Source: an uncultured Bacteroidales bacterium
GTDB taxonomy: Bacteria; Bacteroidota; Bacteroidia; Bacteroidales; F082
Direction of reading: 5' to 3'
Assembly: GCA_905234765.1 (NCBI GenBank)
Contig: CAJOIF010000018.1
Coordinates: 46,219-110,218, forward strand
Length of the DNA: 64,000 nt
The notes under the pieces: generated by a model
Database searches by the model: none
The model's input: the letters and a program-made list of their open reading frames with translations, nothing else
Told to the model about the DNA's origin: nothing
Program-made: the position numbers and the translations under genes
Shown: one piece after another, positions 27,808 to 36,390 of the stretch
How positions within the stretch are numbered: the first letter of the stretch is position 1
Layout of the letters: every line of letters starts with the position of its first letter

Positions 27808-28389
27808 ATGCTCTCCAACCTAAAAAAATACCATATCATCTTGGCTTCCAAATCCCCGCGCCGACAGGAGCTGCTGCGTGGCATGGGAATTGATTTCGAG
27901 GTTCTGGCAAAGGACACCATAGAGGTTTATCCCAAAGACAAACCTTTGGAAGAAGTACCGAAATACCTTAGTTGGATTAAATCGCTGAATTACAATGATA
28001 TGGAACTGCCAAGCGATTACCTGCTCATCACTTCCGATACCGTCGTAATTTGTGATGGCGAGATATTAGGAAAACCAAAGAATAGGGAAGATGCGGAAAG
28101 GATGTTGCGTATGCTCTCTGGCAAGACTCATCGCGTGGTGACAGGCGTAACGGTACGTTCTGTGGAGAAAACAGAATCGTTTGCGGTACATTCCGATGTG
28201 ACCTTTGCCCAGCTTGATGCAGTCGAAATCGACTATTACATTGAGCATTGCCAGCCTTACGACAAGGCGGGTGCTTACGGTATCCAGGAATGGATTGGCT
28301 ATGTGGGTATCAGCGGACTGGAGGGCTCATTCTACAATGTGATGGGCTTGCCGACACGAAAATTGTATCAATGCTTAAAAACTTTTTGA
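27808..28389 (+). CDS. maf: Maf-like nucleotide pyrophosphatase
   Basis: 193 residues. The Maf signature is IILASKSPRRQELLRGMG at the N terminus, with ITSDTVVICDGEILGKP, LSGKTHRVVTGV and CQPYDKAGAYGIQ further on. Maf proteins hydrolyse dTTP, UTP or modified nucleotides to monophosphates to clean the pool. Length is normal. A promoter for surE starts right after the stop, so maf and surE are probably separate units. Confidence 0.93.
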   Translation: MLSNLKKYHIILASKSPRRQELLRGMGIDFEVLAKDTIEVYPKDKPLEEVPKYLSWIKSLNYNDMELPSDYLLITSDTVVICDGEILGKPKNREDAERMLRMLSGKTHRVVTGVTVRSVEKTESFAVHSDVTFAQLDAVEIDYYIEHCQPYDKAGAYGIQEWIGYVGISGLEGSFYNVMGLPTRKLYQCLKTF

Positions 28390-28398
28390 GTTTTTTGC

Positions 28399-28406
28399 TA
28401 TTTTTG
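28399..28406 (+). promoter_or_regulatory. Promoter -7 box for surE
   Basis: TATTTTTG, 17 nt before the surE ATG at 28424 and 10 nt after the maf stop. Confidence 0.7.
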
Positions 28407-28423
28407 CAGCATATTGCTGTAAA

Positions 28424-29278
28424 ATGGACAAAAATCGCCCCCAAATACTGATTACCAACGACGACGGCTATGCCGCCAAAGGTTTGCAAAAGCTGGTCAG
28501 GCTGATGCGGACGCTTGGCGATGTGACGCTTATCTCAACAGACGAGGTGATGTCGGCGAAGAGCCACTCTTGCACCATCCGCGACAGGCTGTATGTGCGT
28601 CTCGTGCATGAGGAGGAAGGCTTCAAGGAATACCGATGCAACGGTACGCCCGTCGACTGCGTGAAGTTAGGTTATCAAAAACTGATGCCCACCCCGCCCG
28701 ACTTGGTCGTTTCGGGTATCAACCACGGAATGAATGCCGCCACGACGGTAGTCTATTCGGGTACTATTGGTGCAGTTGTCGAGGCCTGCATGAACGGCTT
28801 GACCGCCATTGGCTACAGTCTATTCAGCCTTGACCCAGAAGCCGACTTCGACCACCTCGACACCGCCATCCTCGAAATCACGAAAAAGGTGCTGAACGAA
28901 GGTCTGCCCAAGGGTGTTTGCCTCAATGTGAACTTCCCCAAACGCAGCGAAGAGCCTTTGAAAGGCATCAAGGTCTGTCGTCAGGCGGCCTGCCGCTGGG
29001 TGGAGTATTTCAACGACCTCTATGACGAGAACGGTGAGCAATACTACAATTTAGACGGCACCTTTGAGAGCGACGACATCACGTCCGACACGGATCTTTG
29101 GGCTTTGCAAAACAATTACGCATCTGTAGTGCCAACCTGTTTCGATTGGACGGCCCATCGTTATATAGAACTAATGAAAACGTTTGAAAGTATAATTATT
29201 GACGCGAGACTTCGAGACACGAGACGCGAGACTTTGGAAAGTCCTGTGTCCCGTAGTCCCGTGTCCCATGTCAAATAA
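28424..29278 (+). CDS. surE: 5'-nucleotidase SurE with a repeat-encoded C-terminal tail
   Basis: 284 residues. Metal-binding and catalytic SurE motifs are present: LITNDDGYAAKGL, SAKSHSCTI, and SGINHGMNAATTVVYSGTIGA. SurE dephosphorylates nucleoside monophosphates. The family fold should end near TAHRYIELMKTFE; the last about 25 residues (IIIDARLRDTRRET... SPVSHVK) are coded by the GACGCGAGAC-type hairpin repeat at 29199-29274. So the tail is probably a repeat insertion that replaced the original stop. The 84-residue membrane gene and lpxB follow. Confidence 0.9.
   Translation: MDKNRPQILITNDDGYAAKGLQKLVRLMRTLGDVTLISTDEVMSAKSHSCTIRDRLYVRLVHEEEGFKEYRCNGTPVDCVKLGYQKLMPTPPDLVVSGINHGMNAATTVVYSGTIGAVVEACMNGLTAIGYSLFSLDPEADFDHLDTAILEITKKVLNEGLPKGVCLNVNFPKRSEEPLKGIKVCRQAACRWVEYFNDLYDENGEQYYNLDGTFESDDITSDTDLWALQNNYASVVPTCFDWTAHRYIELMKTFESIIIDARLRDTRRETLESPVSRSPVSHVK
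29199..29274 (+). repeat. Hairpin-forming GACACGAGAC-type repeat, copy 2, coding the SurE tail (family R4)
   Basis: Starts TTGACGCGAGAC and ends CATGTCAA. The two arms of about 34 nt are imperfect inverse complements with several G-U pairs. Same family as 25103-25168. It lies in frame at the 3' end of surE. Confidence 0.8.
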
Positions 29279-29286
29279 TAAGAATC

Positions 29287-29541
29287 ATGAAAATCAAAGA
29301 TAACTTTTGGCTTGGATTGTTGGTGGGAGCGGCCAGTTTTGGGCTGTTCTTTCTGCTGTTGAGCCTCATCAACTGGGAGTCGTTGGGCGCGTTCTCCAAC
29401 CGTGCGCCATATCTTCTGGCTTTCATCCCGGGTGTCGTCCTTTTTAGGATGATGCTGGTGAAGTGGAACCTTGACAAAATGGGTCGTGGGGTACTTGCGG
29501 TCACGATTGTGGGGATGTTGCTGGTGTTCTTTCTTGTTTAA
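29287..29541 (+). CDS. Small membrane protein of unknown function
   Basis: 84 residues with about three hydrophobic helices: FWLGLLVGAASFGLFFLLLSL, PYLLAFIPGVVLFRMMLV and VLAVTIVGMLLVFFLV. No conserved motif is recognised. It starts 8 nt after surE and lies 14 nt before lpxB, so it is probably part of a surE-lpxB transcript. A role in envelope biogenesis is only a guess from its neighbours. Confidence 0.7.
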   Translation: MKIKDNFWLGLLVGAASFGLFFLLLSLINWESLGAFSNRAPYLLAFIPGVVLFRMMLVKWNLDKMGRGVLAVTIVGMLLVFFLV

Positions 29542-29555
29542 TAAATTGTAAACCA

Positions 29556-30680
29556 ATGAAATACTATATCATTGCAGGAGAGGCTTCTGGCGATTTGCAC
29601 GCTTCCAATCTTGTCGCTGAAATCAAGAAGAAGGACAAGAATGCGGAGTTTCGTGGCTGTGGAGGCGACTTGATGAAAGCCCAAGGAGTTGACTTGCTGA
29701 AGCATTATCGTACGATGGCCTATATGGGTTTCGTGGAGGTGGCTGTCAATTTGCGAAAGGTGTTGGCTAACATTGCCCAATGCAAGAAGGATATTCTTGA
29801 TTATCAGCCTGATGTGGTGATTTTGGTGGATTATCCAGGTTTCAACTTCCGTATCGCTGATTTCGCTCATGAAAAGGGTTTCAAGGTGGTGTATTACATA
29901 TCACCACAGGTGTGGGCGTGGAAACGCCGCCGCGTGAAGAGGATTAAGCGCTCGGTGGATAAGATGCTGGTTATCTTGCCTTTCGAGGAGGAGTTCTACA
30001 AGCGTTACGGCGTGAATGTGACTTATGTCGGCAATCCGCTGTTGGATGAATTGGCCAAGTTTGGGACGGCCAACCGCTCTATTTTCTTACGTCGCAACAG
30101 TTTGGGTGAGAAACGCGAAATCATTGCCTTGCTGCCAGGCAGCCGCGGGCAAGAGGTGAAACGGGTGCTCCCTGTGATGTTGAAGGTGGTGCCTCATTTC
30201 CCGAATTACCAGTTCGTCGTTGCTGGCGTGTCGTCGCTTGACAAGTCACTGTATAAAAATATTATAGGTAGTTCCGACGTTTTCTTGATTGAAAACCAGA
30301 CATACGAGTTGTTGCAAAACTCCAGCGCGGCCGTGGTCACTTCGGGGACGGCAACCTTGGAAACAGCTCTGTTTACTGTGCCAGAGGTGGTGTGCTACAA
30401 GGCGACAGGATTCTCTTATCGTTTAGCCAAGTGGCTCATCAAGGTGAAGTTCATTTCGTTGGTCAACCTTGTCATGGACAAGGAAGTGGTTAAGGAGTTG
30501 ATACAGGGTGATTTAACGGAAGAGAACATCGTCAAGGAGTTGGAGTTGTTGCTTCGTGACGGCAAGCGTCAGCGACAGATTCTGGAGGATTATGATGAAC
30601 TGAAAGATCGTCTTGGCAACGCTGGCGCGTCAGAAAAGGCTGCCGAAGTGATTTGCATGGATTTGAAGAGTAAAAAATGA
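29556..30680 (+). CDS. lpxB: Lipid-A-disaccharide synthase
   Basis: 374 residues, GT19 family. Motifs: GEASGDLHASNL at about 7-18, MAYMGFVEV, PQVWAWKRRRVKRI, LLPGSRGQEVKRVLP and SGTATLETALFTVPEVVCYK. LpxB joins UDP-2,3-diacylglucosamine to lipid X in lipid A synthesis at the inner membrane. Length and order are normal. It lies directly after the 84-residue membrane gene, and the next gene starts 7 nt after its stop. Confidence 0.95.
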   Translation: MKYYIIAGEASGDLHASNLVAEIKKKDKNAEFRGCGGDLMKAQGVDLLKHYRTMAYMGFVEVAVNLRKVLANIAQCKKDILDYQPDVVILVDYPGFNFRIADFAHEKGFKVVYYISPQVWAWKRRRVKRIKRSVDKMLVILPFEEEFYKRYGVNVTYVGNPLLDELAKFGTANRSIFLRRNSLGEKREIIALLPGSRGQEVKRVLPVMLKVVPHFPNYQFVVAGVSSLDKSLYKNIIGSSDVFLIENQTYELLQNSSAAVVTSGTATLETALFTVPEVVCYKATGFSYRLAKWLIKVKFISLVNLVMDKEVVKELIQGDLTEENIVKELELLLRDGKRQRQILEDYDELKDRLGNAGASEKAAEVICMDLKSKK

Positions 30681-30687
30681 ATAAGAA

Positions 30688-32457
30688 ATGAATAATATGA
30701 ACAGAAAGCATTTTATTGCGGTATTATTCTTACTGCTCGGACTGCTGCAATCGCAAGTGAGCAAGGCCCAAACATACGATTTGAGAGGGTATGCCTCGAC
30801 TTTCGAAGAGTTTGTTTTTTATGCTTACGCATTACAGCAAAGTGAGGCCTTTGAGTTGCAGTTGGATGCTTCCTCGGTATTGGAAGTGGTGCCGCTGTGT
30901 GATGCCTCGCTGGATATGGGATTGGATGCTTTTCTGAAAGAGAAACGAATTGATTTTCAATCATATAATGGTTTAGAAAAGGAAGATTTTGGTGTTTTGT
31001 TCCAGCAATGGTGCGCCGCTTTGCCCGAGGACATTTACTTCGCTATGGTAAAGCAAGAGAATATGCGGGCTATTTCGCAGAACAATTATTGTCATCTTTC
31101 TGAACCTTTTTGCACTGATAACGGAATGTATGAGTTCCCTGCAGGTGTGAATGCAGGCAGCGGTGAACCCGGCCCCAATTACAACTGCTTGGGGTCGACA
31201 CCGAATCCAGCATGGTATTATCTGCGTATCTTGGATTCCGGCAATATGGATATCTATATGTACAGCGTTCCCCAGGTCGATATCGATTTCTGCTGTTGGG
31301 GGCCTTTTGATGATCCATTTGAACCCTGTCCGTCAGGCCTTACGGGGTCAAAAGTCGTGTCGTGCAGCTATTCACCCAATTGGAACGAGACGTGCCGCAT
31401 CACCAATGCCGAACACGGAGATTACTATATCTTGCTGATTACCAATTATTCCAATCGCACGTGTAACATCAATTTCAGTAAGGTGGCTGGCGATGCTACT
31501 ACCGACTGTTCTATTCTGCCTCCACTCGTGGGCTATAATTCGCCCGTTTGTGCCGGACAGGATCTGACGTTGTTTGCCAACGGGAATGAAGGCTCTGAGT
31601 TCCATTGGTTTTTGGTGGGCGGCTCTTGGACTTCCAATGAGCAGAACCCAGTGCGTCCCAATGCCACACCTGAGATGTCGGGCACTTACGGCTGCGCTAT
31701 CACCCGAAACGGAAGCCAAAGTGATACCACGTATGTTGAAGTGGTCGTTAGTGGCAATTATTTTTACGTTACCGAGAATACGGAATGTGATAGCGTGTAT
31801 TTCAACGGAGAGGTCTTTACCGAAAGCGGTCTTTACGAGTTCTCATACGTCACCAATACGGGTTGCGACAGCATCGTTGAGCTCAGTGTCGACATGAACT
31901 ATACCCCGCATTTCGAAATCCAGGGCGCACATTGGCCTATTGGCGGCAGCGAGACCTACATCAGCGTGAACGAGTATTTCATCCAGCTTGAGAATCCTGC
32001 CACGGTGCTGGATACGGTACTCTGGGAAGTTGACTGCAACCATTGGCGTATCGAGCCACATGGCAAGGGTGAAACCTGCACTTTGTACATCCATTCTTAT
32101 CTGCTCGACCCTGTTATGCTCCATGCTGCCGCTGTCAACCGCTGCGACACCATTCGTGAGGTTTTTTTCATCCAGACCTCTTATTTCGACACGGATGAAT
32201 ATGCTGACGAAGTGGAGTTTGAGGTCTTGCCCAATCCCACCACGGGTCATCTGAACTTGCGTTTTGGGCGACTGCAAGGCCTTGTCGAGATGCAACTTTA
32301 TAATAGCCAAGGCCAGCAAGTGGACACCTTTGTGGTGGATGCCTCCATCAGCCATGAAAAAGTCTATGTGATGCCCGAAACCCGAAACGGCCTTTATTAC
32401 CTTGTGCTGAAAAATAGGGAAAAGACGTTGGTTCGCAAAGTGGTGCTCCAGCGATAA
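30688..32457 (+). CDS. Secreted protein with Ig-like module and T9SS sorting domain
   Basis: 589 residues from ATG 30688; ATG 30697 (MNRKHFIAVLFLL) is an equally good start. Signal peptide through SKAQ. The middle (about 105-270) is Cys-rich, with repeated GNMDIYMYS, DIDFCCWGPF and HGDYYILLITNYSN-like strands that look like CUB/pre-peptidase-type sandwiches. An Ig-like segment (PVCAGQDLTLFANGNEGSEF) follows at about 285-350. The C terminus (LPNPTTGHLNLRFGR to LVRKVVLQR) is a T9SS type A sorting domain. It is probably surface-exposed or released. The function is unknown. Confidence 0.75.
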   Translation: MNNMNRKHFIAVLFLLLGLLQSQVSKAQTYDLRGYASTFEEFVFYAYALQQSEAFELQLDASSVLEVVPLCDASLDMGLDAFLKEKRIDFQSYNGLEKEDFGVLFQQWCAALPEDIYFAMVKQENMRAISQNNYCHLSEPFCTDNGMYEFPAGVNAGSGEPGPNYNCLGSTPNPAWYYLRILDSGNMDIYMYSVPQVDIDFCCWGPFDDPFEPCPSGLTGSKVVSCSYSPNWNETCRITNAEHGDYYILLITNYSNRTCNINFSKVAGDATTDCSILPPLVGYNSPVCAGQDLTLFANGNEGSEFHWFLVGGSWTSNEQNPVRPNATPEMSGTYGCAITRNGSQSDTTYVEVVVSGNYFYVTENTECDSVYFNGEVFTESGLYEFSYVTNTGCDSIVELSVDMNYTPHFEIQGAHWPIGGSETYISVNEYFIQLENPATVLDTVLWEVDCNHWRIEPHGKGETCTLYIHSYLLDPVMLHAAAVNRCDTIREVFFIQTSYFDTDEYADEVEFEVLPNPTTGHLNLRFGRLQGLVEMQLYNSQGQQVDTFVVDASISHEKVYVMPETRNGLYYLVLKNREKTLVRKVVLQR

Positions 32458-32476
32458 CAGATTAAATGATGATGCC

Positions 32477-33145
32477 ATGAGACGTAGTTTTTTTAGAAAT
32501 ATCACGTTGGCTTTTAGCGTTTTGACGCTAACGTTCGTTCTGGCTTCCTGCCTGAAGGAAGGTGACCGGACGCTTATGGTCAATGACCCGCAATCCATCC
32601 CATTCATTACTGATACACTCCCCGCCGACTTGCTCTCTCTCTTTGGTGAAGAGAATGTGCATTTCGGTGACCAGCCGCCTGTGGTCGATATGGAGTTTAA
32701 GTCTATGCACCAATATGTTGCCACCAACTTGCAGCCCCCTTACGCGCCGCAACCTGGTCAGCTTTCGCCTATCACGCACTATCATAGGCTCGTGAATCAG
32801 TATCTCCAATTGGTGGACTATTATAGCATGACTTCTGAAGAATCACGCTGCAAGATGGTTTCGCCCACTTTTATGACCGGCTACGATAACAACTTCACGG
32901 TGTATTATTATGAAACTCTGCAAACGGAAGGCCACCCCCAACACGCGGTTGTGTTTTCGGGTACCTTGACCTCTGGCGGCGTGAAGGACTTCATGTACGG
33001 TTATAAGATTGTGAGATACGGCGACTCAATCGTGCCCCCCACGGTCTATCCCGTGAATTCGATTTTTGTCTTTAAGGACCACGATGGCATGGCTGAGTCG
33101 TGCACTTGGTTTAATGATTCATTGGTTAGTCCCCAAACCCATTGA
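32477..33145 (+). CDS. Lipoprotein of unknown function
   Basis: 222 residues. The signal ends at Cys25 (VLASC). No family is recognised. The body has SIPFITDTLPADLLSLFGEENVHFG and a beta-rich second half with YGDSIVPPTVYPVNSIFVFKDHDGM. It lies 19 nt after the T9SS protein and 4 nt before a beta-barrel gene, so the three probably form one envelope operon. Confidence 0.7.
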   Translation: MRRSFFRNITLAFSVLTLTFVLASCLKEGDRTLMVNDPQSIPFITDTLPADLLSLFGEENVHFGDQPPVVDMEFKSMHQYVATNLQPPYAPQPGQLSPITHYHRLVNQYLQLVDYYSMTSEESRCKMVSPTFMTGYDNNFTVYYYETLQTEGHPQHAVVFSGTLTSGGVKDFMYGYKIVRYGDSIVPPTVYPVNSIFVFKDHDGMAESCTWFNDSLVSPQTH

Positions 33146-33149
33146 TGCC

Positions 33150-33992
33150 ATGAGAAAACACATTTTTCTGTTGTCGCTAGTCCTGCTGCCGTTTCTGTTG
33201 CAGGCGCAGTATGCCAAGCCAGTGAAAAACGCTCACTATACCTATCGCAACCATAGTCCGTTCAGCATCGGTGTCACAGGGAGTTTTGCTGCCAACGATA
33301 TGATTTATACGGCTTCCGAAAAAGGATTGTTCAGGCCTTATCTTGCGCCGACGGCTGGTCTCGCAATGGAATGGAATACGCTGAAACGAATCGCACTCGG
33401 TTTCGATGCATCGTATTCCATGCGAGGCACCAAAGAAGGCTTCGCCACCGAGTTGTTGACGAGCTATACTACGACGACTTTCGCCCGTGTGAAGTACGCC
33501 ATGACAATGAATGCCGTGGAGTTCCGAATGCCTGTGACCTGCTATCTGGGCGACGATGACAACTTTAGGCCCTATGTCTACTTGGCACCACGTTTTGACT
33601 TATGGCTCAACGGCAATGTCGAATGGGAACGCGCTTATGACGACAATAGCAACCCGCCTTTGACCTACCAGACCGAACTGACTGATGCTACGATAACGCC
33701 CTTCGATATCAGCGCGGTGGTGGGAGTAGGACTTTGCCATCGCATCCCCGTCAAGCAGGTGCAGATGTTGCTGAAGTACGACTTGTCGTATGGTATCAGC
33801 GTGTTGAATACGTTCTCGGAACACGAGAAGAATCAGGATATTACTTTCTTAGGTTGGGGCGATATCGAACATGAGGAATTGGGCAAACGCTACCTCCAAA
33901 ACCTGGAACTGCGTGTGACCCTGCTGGTGCCGCTTTGGAAACACTTGAAAGATGCCTGCGCTTTCGATCAAAGCCCCAAAAAAGGAAAATGA
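33150..33992 (+). CDS. Outer-membrane beta-barrel protein (PorT/OMP_b-brl-like)
   Basis: 280 residues from ATG 33150 (MRKHIFLLSLVLL); the longer frame from 33066 overlaps the previous gene and lacks a signal. Signal peptide through LLQAQ. The rest is regular amphipathic strands (FSIGVTGSFAAND, RIALGFDASYSMRGT, VEFRMPVTCYLG, RPYVYLAPRFDLWL), the pattern of a small eight- to ten-stranded Bacteroidota barrel. It is 4 nt after the lipoprotein gene, and the two may be partners. Confidence 0.75.
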   Translation: MRKHIFLLSLVLLPFLLQAQYAKPVKNAHYTYRNHSPFSIGVTGSFAANDMIYTASEKGLFRPYLAPTAGLAMEWNTLKRIALGFDASYSMRGTKEGFATELLTSYTTTTFARVKYAMTMNAVEFRMPVTCYLGDDDNFRPYVYLAPRFDLWLNGNVEWERAYDDNSNPPLTYQTELTDATITPFDISAVVGVGLCHRIPVKQVQMLLKYDLSYGISVLNTFSEHEKNQDITFLGWGDIEHEELGKRYLQNLELRVTLLVPLWKHLKDACAFDQSPKKGK

Positions 33993-34006
33993 CCCTATCT
34001 TGAAGC

Positions 34007-36124
34007 ATGACCGATTGGAGTAAATACCCTTTTGTAAGGATGCTGCTGCCGCTTGCCGTAGGCATTTGGTGCGGTGTTTGCTTCCCGTCGTTTCGTCTCA
34101 GTCCTACAGCTTTGACCATCGTTTCCGCTGCCTTCTTCATCATGGCGGTGGTGGCCGCCTTCGTCGTGAAGCGCCAGCAGAGAGGCTGGCTGTTTGGCAC
34201 ACTGATGGCCGCACAGCTCTTGTTGGCAGGCTTCGACTTGGCACGTGTGCATGAGGCAGAGAGCCAGAGAGCGTATTTCCGTCAGTATGAGTCCGAGGCT
34301 TCTTGGTACGTGGCGAGGCTCTGCGATTATCCTAATGAACGCCCCAACACTATTAGGACGGTGCTGCAGTTGGAATACCAGTTTGGCGACAGTATGCCCT
34401 CGCGCCCCGTCAGTGGTAAAGTGATGGCGTATTTCTCCAAAAGCGACTCCGCATTCTCTTTGCGTTATGGCGATTTGATAGCCATTCCAGCTCCTATCCG
34501 CGAGGTGACACCGCCACTCAACCCTGAAGAGTTCGATTACCGCGATTACCTGCAACGCAAGGGCATTACGGGACAGGTCTTCCTGAAAGAGGACGACTGG
34601 GTTGATTTGCAAGTCAATAATGCCAATCCGATCTACGCATTCTCTTACCGCTTCAGGGATATTTTGTTGGCTTCGCTGCGTCACAGCGGGCTGGAAGACG
34701 ATGAGTTTGGTGTGGCGGCAGCCATCTTGCTTGGCTATGACGACAGTCTCGCCGACGAAATGCGAAAAAACTATGTAGCGGCAGGTTCCATGCACATCCT
34801 CTGCGTGTCGGGAATGCATGTCGGCATCATCTATTTGCTGGCTTCTTTTCTCTTGGGGTTCCTGAACCGAAAGAAATGGCAGAAGACCCTGAAACAGCTG
34901 CTCCTGCTGGCATTGATTTGGTTCTACGCCCTCATCGCTGGACTTTCACCTTCCATTTTGCGCTCCGCGTTGATGATTTCTTTCGTTATCATGGGTGAGC
35001 TGTTACACCGTAAGGGTTTTGCCATCAACTCAATAGCAGCTTCAGCATTTATCTTGCTCTGTGTCAATCCATACAATTTATTCGAAATTGGGTTCCTGCT
35101 GTCATATTCCGCTGTCGTGGGTATCGTGGAGTTGCAGAAGCCGATTTACAACCTCGTTTCGGTGAACAATAAGTTACTAGACAGGGCGTGGGAGATAACC
35201 GCCGTATCACTGGCGGCACAAATGGCCACCATCCCGTTTACCTTATTCTATTTCCATCAGTTCACCACCTATTTCTGGTTGAGCAATCTCTTTATGACGC
35301 CGATTTCCTTTGTCGTCGTCATCAGTGGGATAGTGCTGCTGTTGGTGTCGTGGATACCTTATGTCAATGTGTTGGTTGGCTATTTGGTGTGGGGCGCGAT
35401 TTATGTGATGAACCGCATCGTTTCATGGGTGGAACAGCTGCCGTTATCTATTGTCAAGGGACTGTATGTTAGCGGGTTTGAGTTTGCCCTGTTGCTGGTG
35501 GCTTTCCTGATGTTATTGTTGGCAATCGTTTGGCAGAAACGGCGTCTGCTGATAGCCATGTGTTTCGTTTTGTTGGTAGCCACGTGCTCCGTTACGTTCC
35601 GTCTTTATCGGACAGAAAACCAGTATGGGATGATGGTATTCAGCTTGCGCAATCATACAGCTGTCGATTTTGTGCGGGGAAATGAGCATGTGTTGCTCGC
35701 CGATTCGTTGTTGGCTGATGATGAATCTACCGTGGATTATAGCCTAAAGGGGATATGGGCAAAGCGTCATCTCTCGGCACATCCCCAGACTATCGGTTTG
35801 GAAGAGGACTTTGAGAACGGATATCTTCGCAAGAAATCGAATCTGGTCTCCTTTGACGGAAAACTGTTGGCACTTTGGGACGGGATGCAATGCATCGACA
35901 GCCTTTCGTACCGCTTACCCGTTGATTATCTTATAGTTACAAATTCTATGGGGGAGGGTAAACGTGCTGATTTACAATCAGTTATAAAAGCATATGATGT
36001 CAAAATGTTGGTGGTTGACGGCTCATTGCCGAAATATCAGGCTGAAAAATGGATTGCTCAAGCGGATGCCTTGCACCTGCCTTGTTATTATGTCGGGAAA
36101 GGTGCTATGGAAGTTGGATTTTAA
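34007..36124 (+). CDS. ComEC/Rec2-like competence protein, without a metallo-beta-lactamase motif
   Basis: 705 residues. Several N-terminal hydrophobic helices are followed by a DUF4131-like domain (about 60-200). The ComEC channel domain runs at about 230-510 with SGMHVGIIYLLASFLLGFL, LSPSILRSALMISFVIMGE, NPYNLFEIGFLLSYSAVVGI and PFTLFYFHQFTTYFWLSN. ComEC carries single-stranded DNA across the inner membrane during uptake. The C-terminal about 150 residues hold no HxHxDH zinc motif, so the nuclease-like domain of Bacillus ComEC is absent or degenerate. It is a single-gene unit after the barrel gene. Confidence 0.88.
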   Translation: MTDWSKYPFVRMLLPLAVGIWCGVCFPSFRLSPTALTIVSAAFFIMAVVAAFVVKRQQRGWLFGTLMAAQLLLAGFDLARVHEAESQRAYFRQYESEASWYVARLCDYPNERPNTIRTVLQLEYQFGDSMPSRPVSGKVMAYFSKSDSAFSLRYGDLIAIPAPIREVTPPLNPEEFDYRDYLQRKGITGQVFLKEDDWVDLQVNNANPIYAFSYRFRDILLASLRHSGLEDDEFGVAAAILLGYDDSLADEMRKNYVAAGSMHILCVSGMHVGIIYLLASFLLGFLNRKKWQKTLKQLLLLALIWFYALIAGLSPSILRSALMISFVIMGELLHRKGFAINSIAASAFILLCVNPYNLFEIGFLLSYSAVVGIVELQKPIYNLVSVNNKLLDRAWEITAVSLAAQMATIPFTLFYFHQFTTYFWLSNLFMTPISFVVVISGIVLLLVSWIPYVNVLVGYLVWGAIYVMNRIVSWVEQLPLSIVKGLYVSGFEFALLLVAFLMLLLAIVWQKRRLLIAMCFVLLVATCSVTFRLYRTENQYGMMVFSLRNHTAVDFVRGNEHVLLADSLLADDESTVDYSLKGIWAKRHLSAHPQTIGLEEDFENGYLRKKSNLVSFDGKLLALWDGMQCIDSLSYRLPVDYLIVTNSMGEGKRADLQSVIKAYDVKMLVVDGSLPKYQAEKWIAQADALHLPCYYVGKGAMEVGF

Positions 36125-36211
36125 TATGTTGTATTACAATGGATTGTAAATTCCATTGAAAAATATCTCAAAAAAAACGAAAAAAATAATTGCCAATTCG
36201 GAAAAAGGTTG

Positions 36212-36219
36212 TACTTTTG
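36212..36219 (+). promoter_or_regulatory. Promoter -7 box for tRNA-Asp
   Basis: TACTTTTG, 38 nt before the tRNA. Confidence 0.7.
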
Positions 36220-36257
36220 CACTCGCAAAGCAAAGCAATAGAGTTCTTTTTCTGGTT

Positions 36258-36332
36258 GGTCCGGTAGTTCAGCTTGGTTAGAATGCCTGCCTGTCACGCA
36301 GGAGGTCGCGAGTTCGAGTCTCGTCCGGACCG
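36258..36332 (+). tRNA. tRNA-Asp (GTC)
   Basis: 75 nt. The acceptor GGTCCGG pairs with CCGGACC. The anticodon arm is CCTGC, loop CTGTCAC, GCAGG with anticodon GTC, and the T arm carries TTCGAGT. CCA is not encoded. A terminator follows directly (36341), then prfC. Confidence 0.95.
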
Positions 36333-36340
36333 CTCAAATG

Positions 36341-36365
36341 AGCAACCTCAGGGTTGCTTTTTTTA
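36341..36365 (+). terminator. Intrinsic terminator after tRNA-Asp
   Basis: Stem AGCAACC (36341-36347) with GGTTGCT (36352-36358), then a run of seven T. It lies 26 nt before the prfC ATG, so prfC translation starts just downstream. Confidence 0.8.
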
Positions 36366-36390
36366 TACCCTTTCTGAAAAACTGTAAGTC

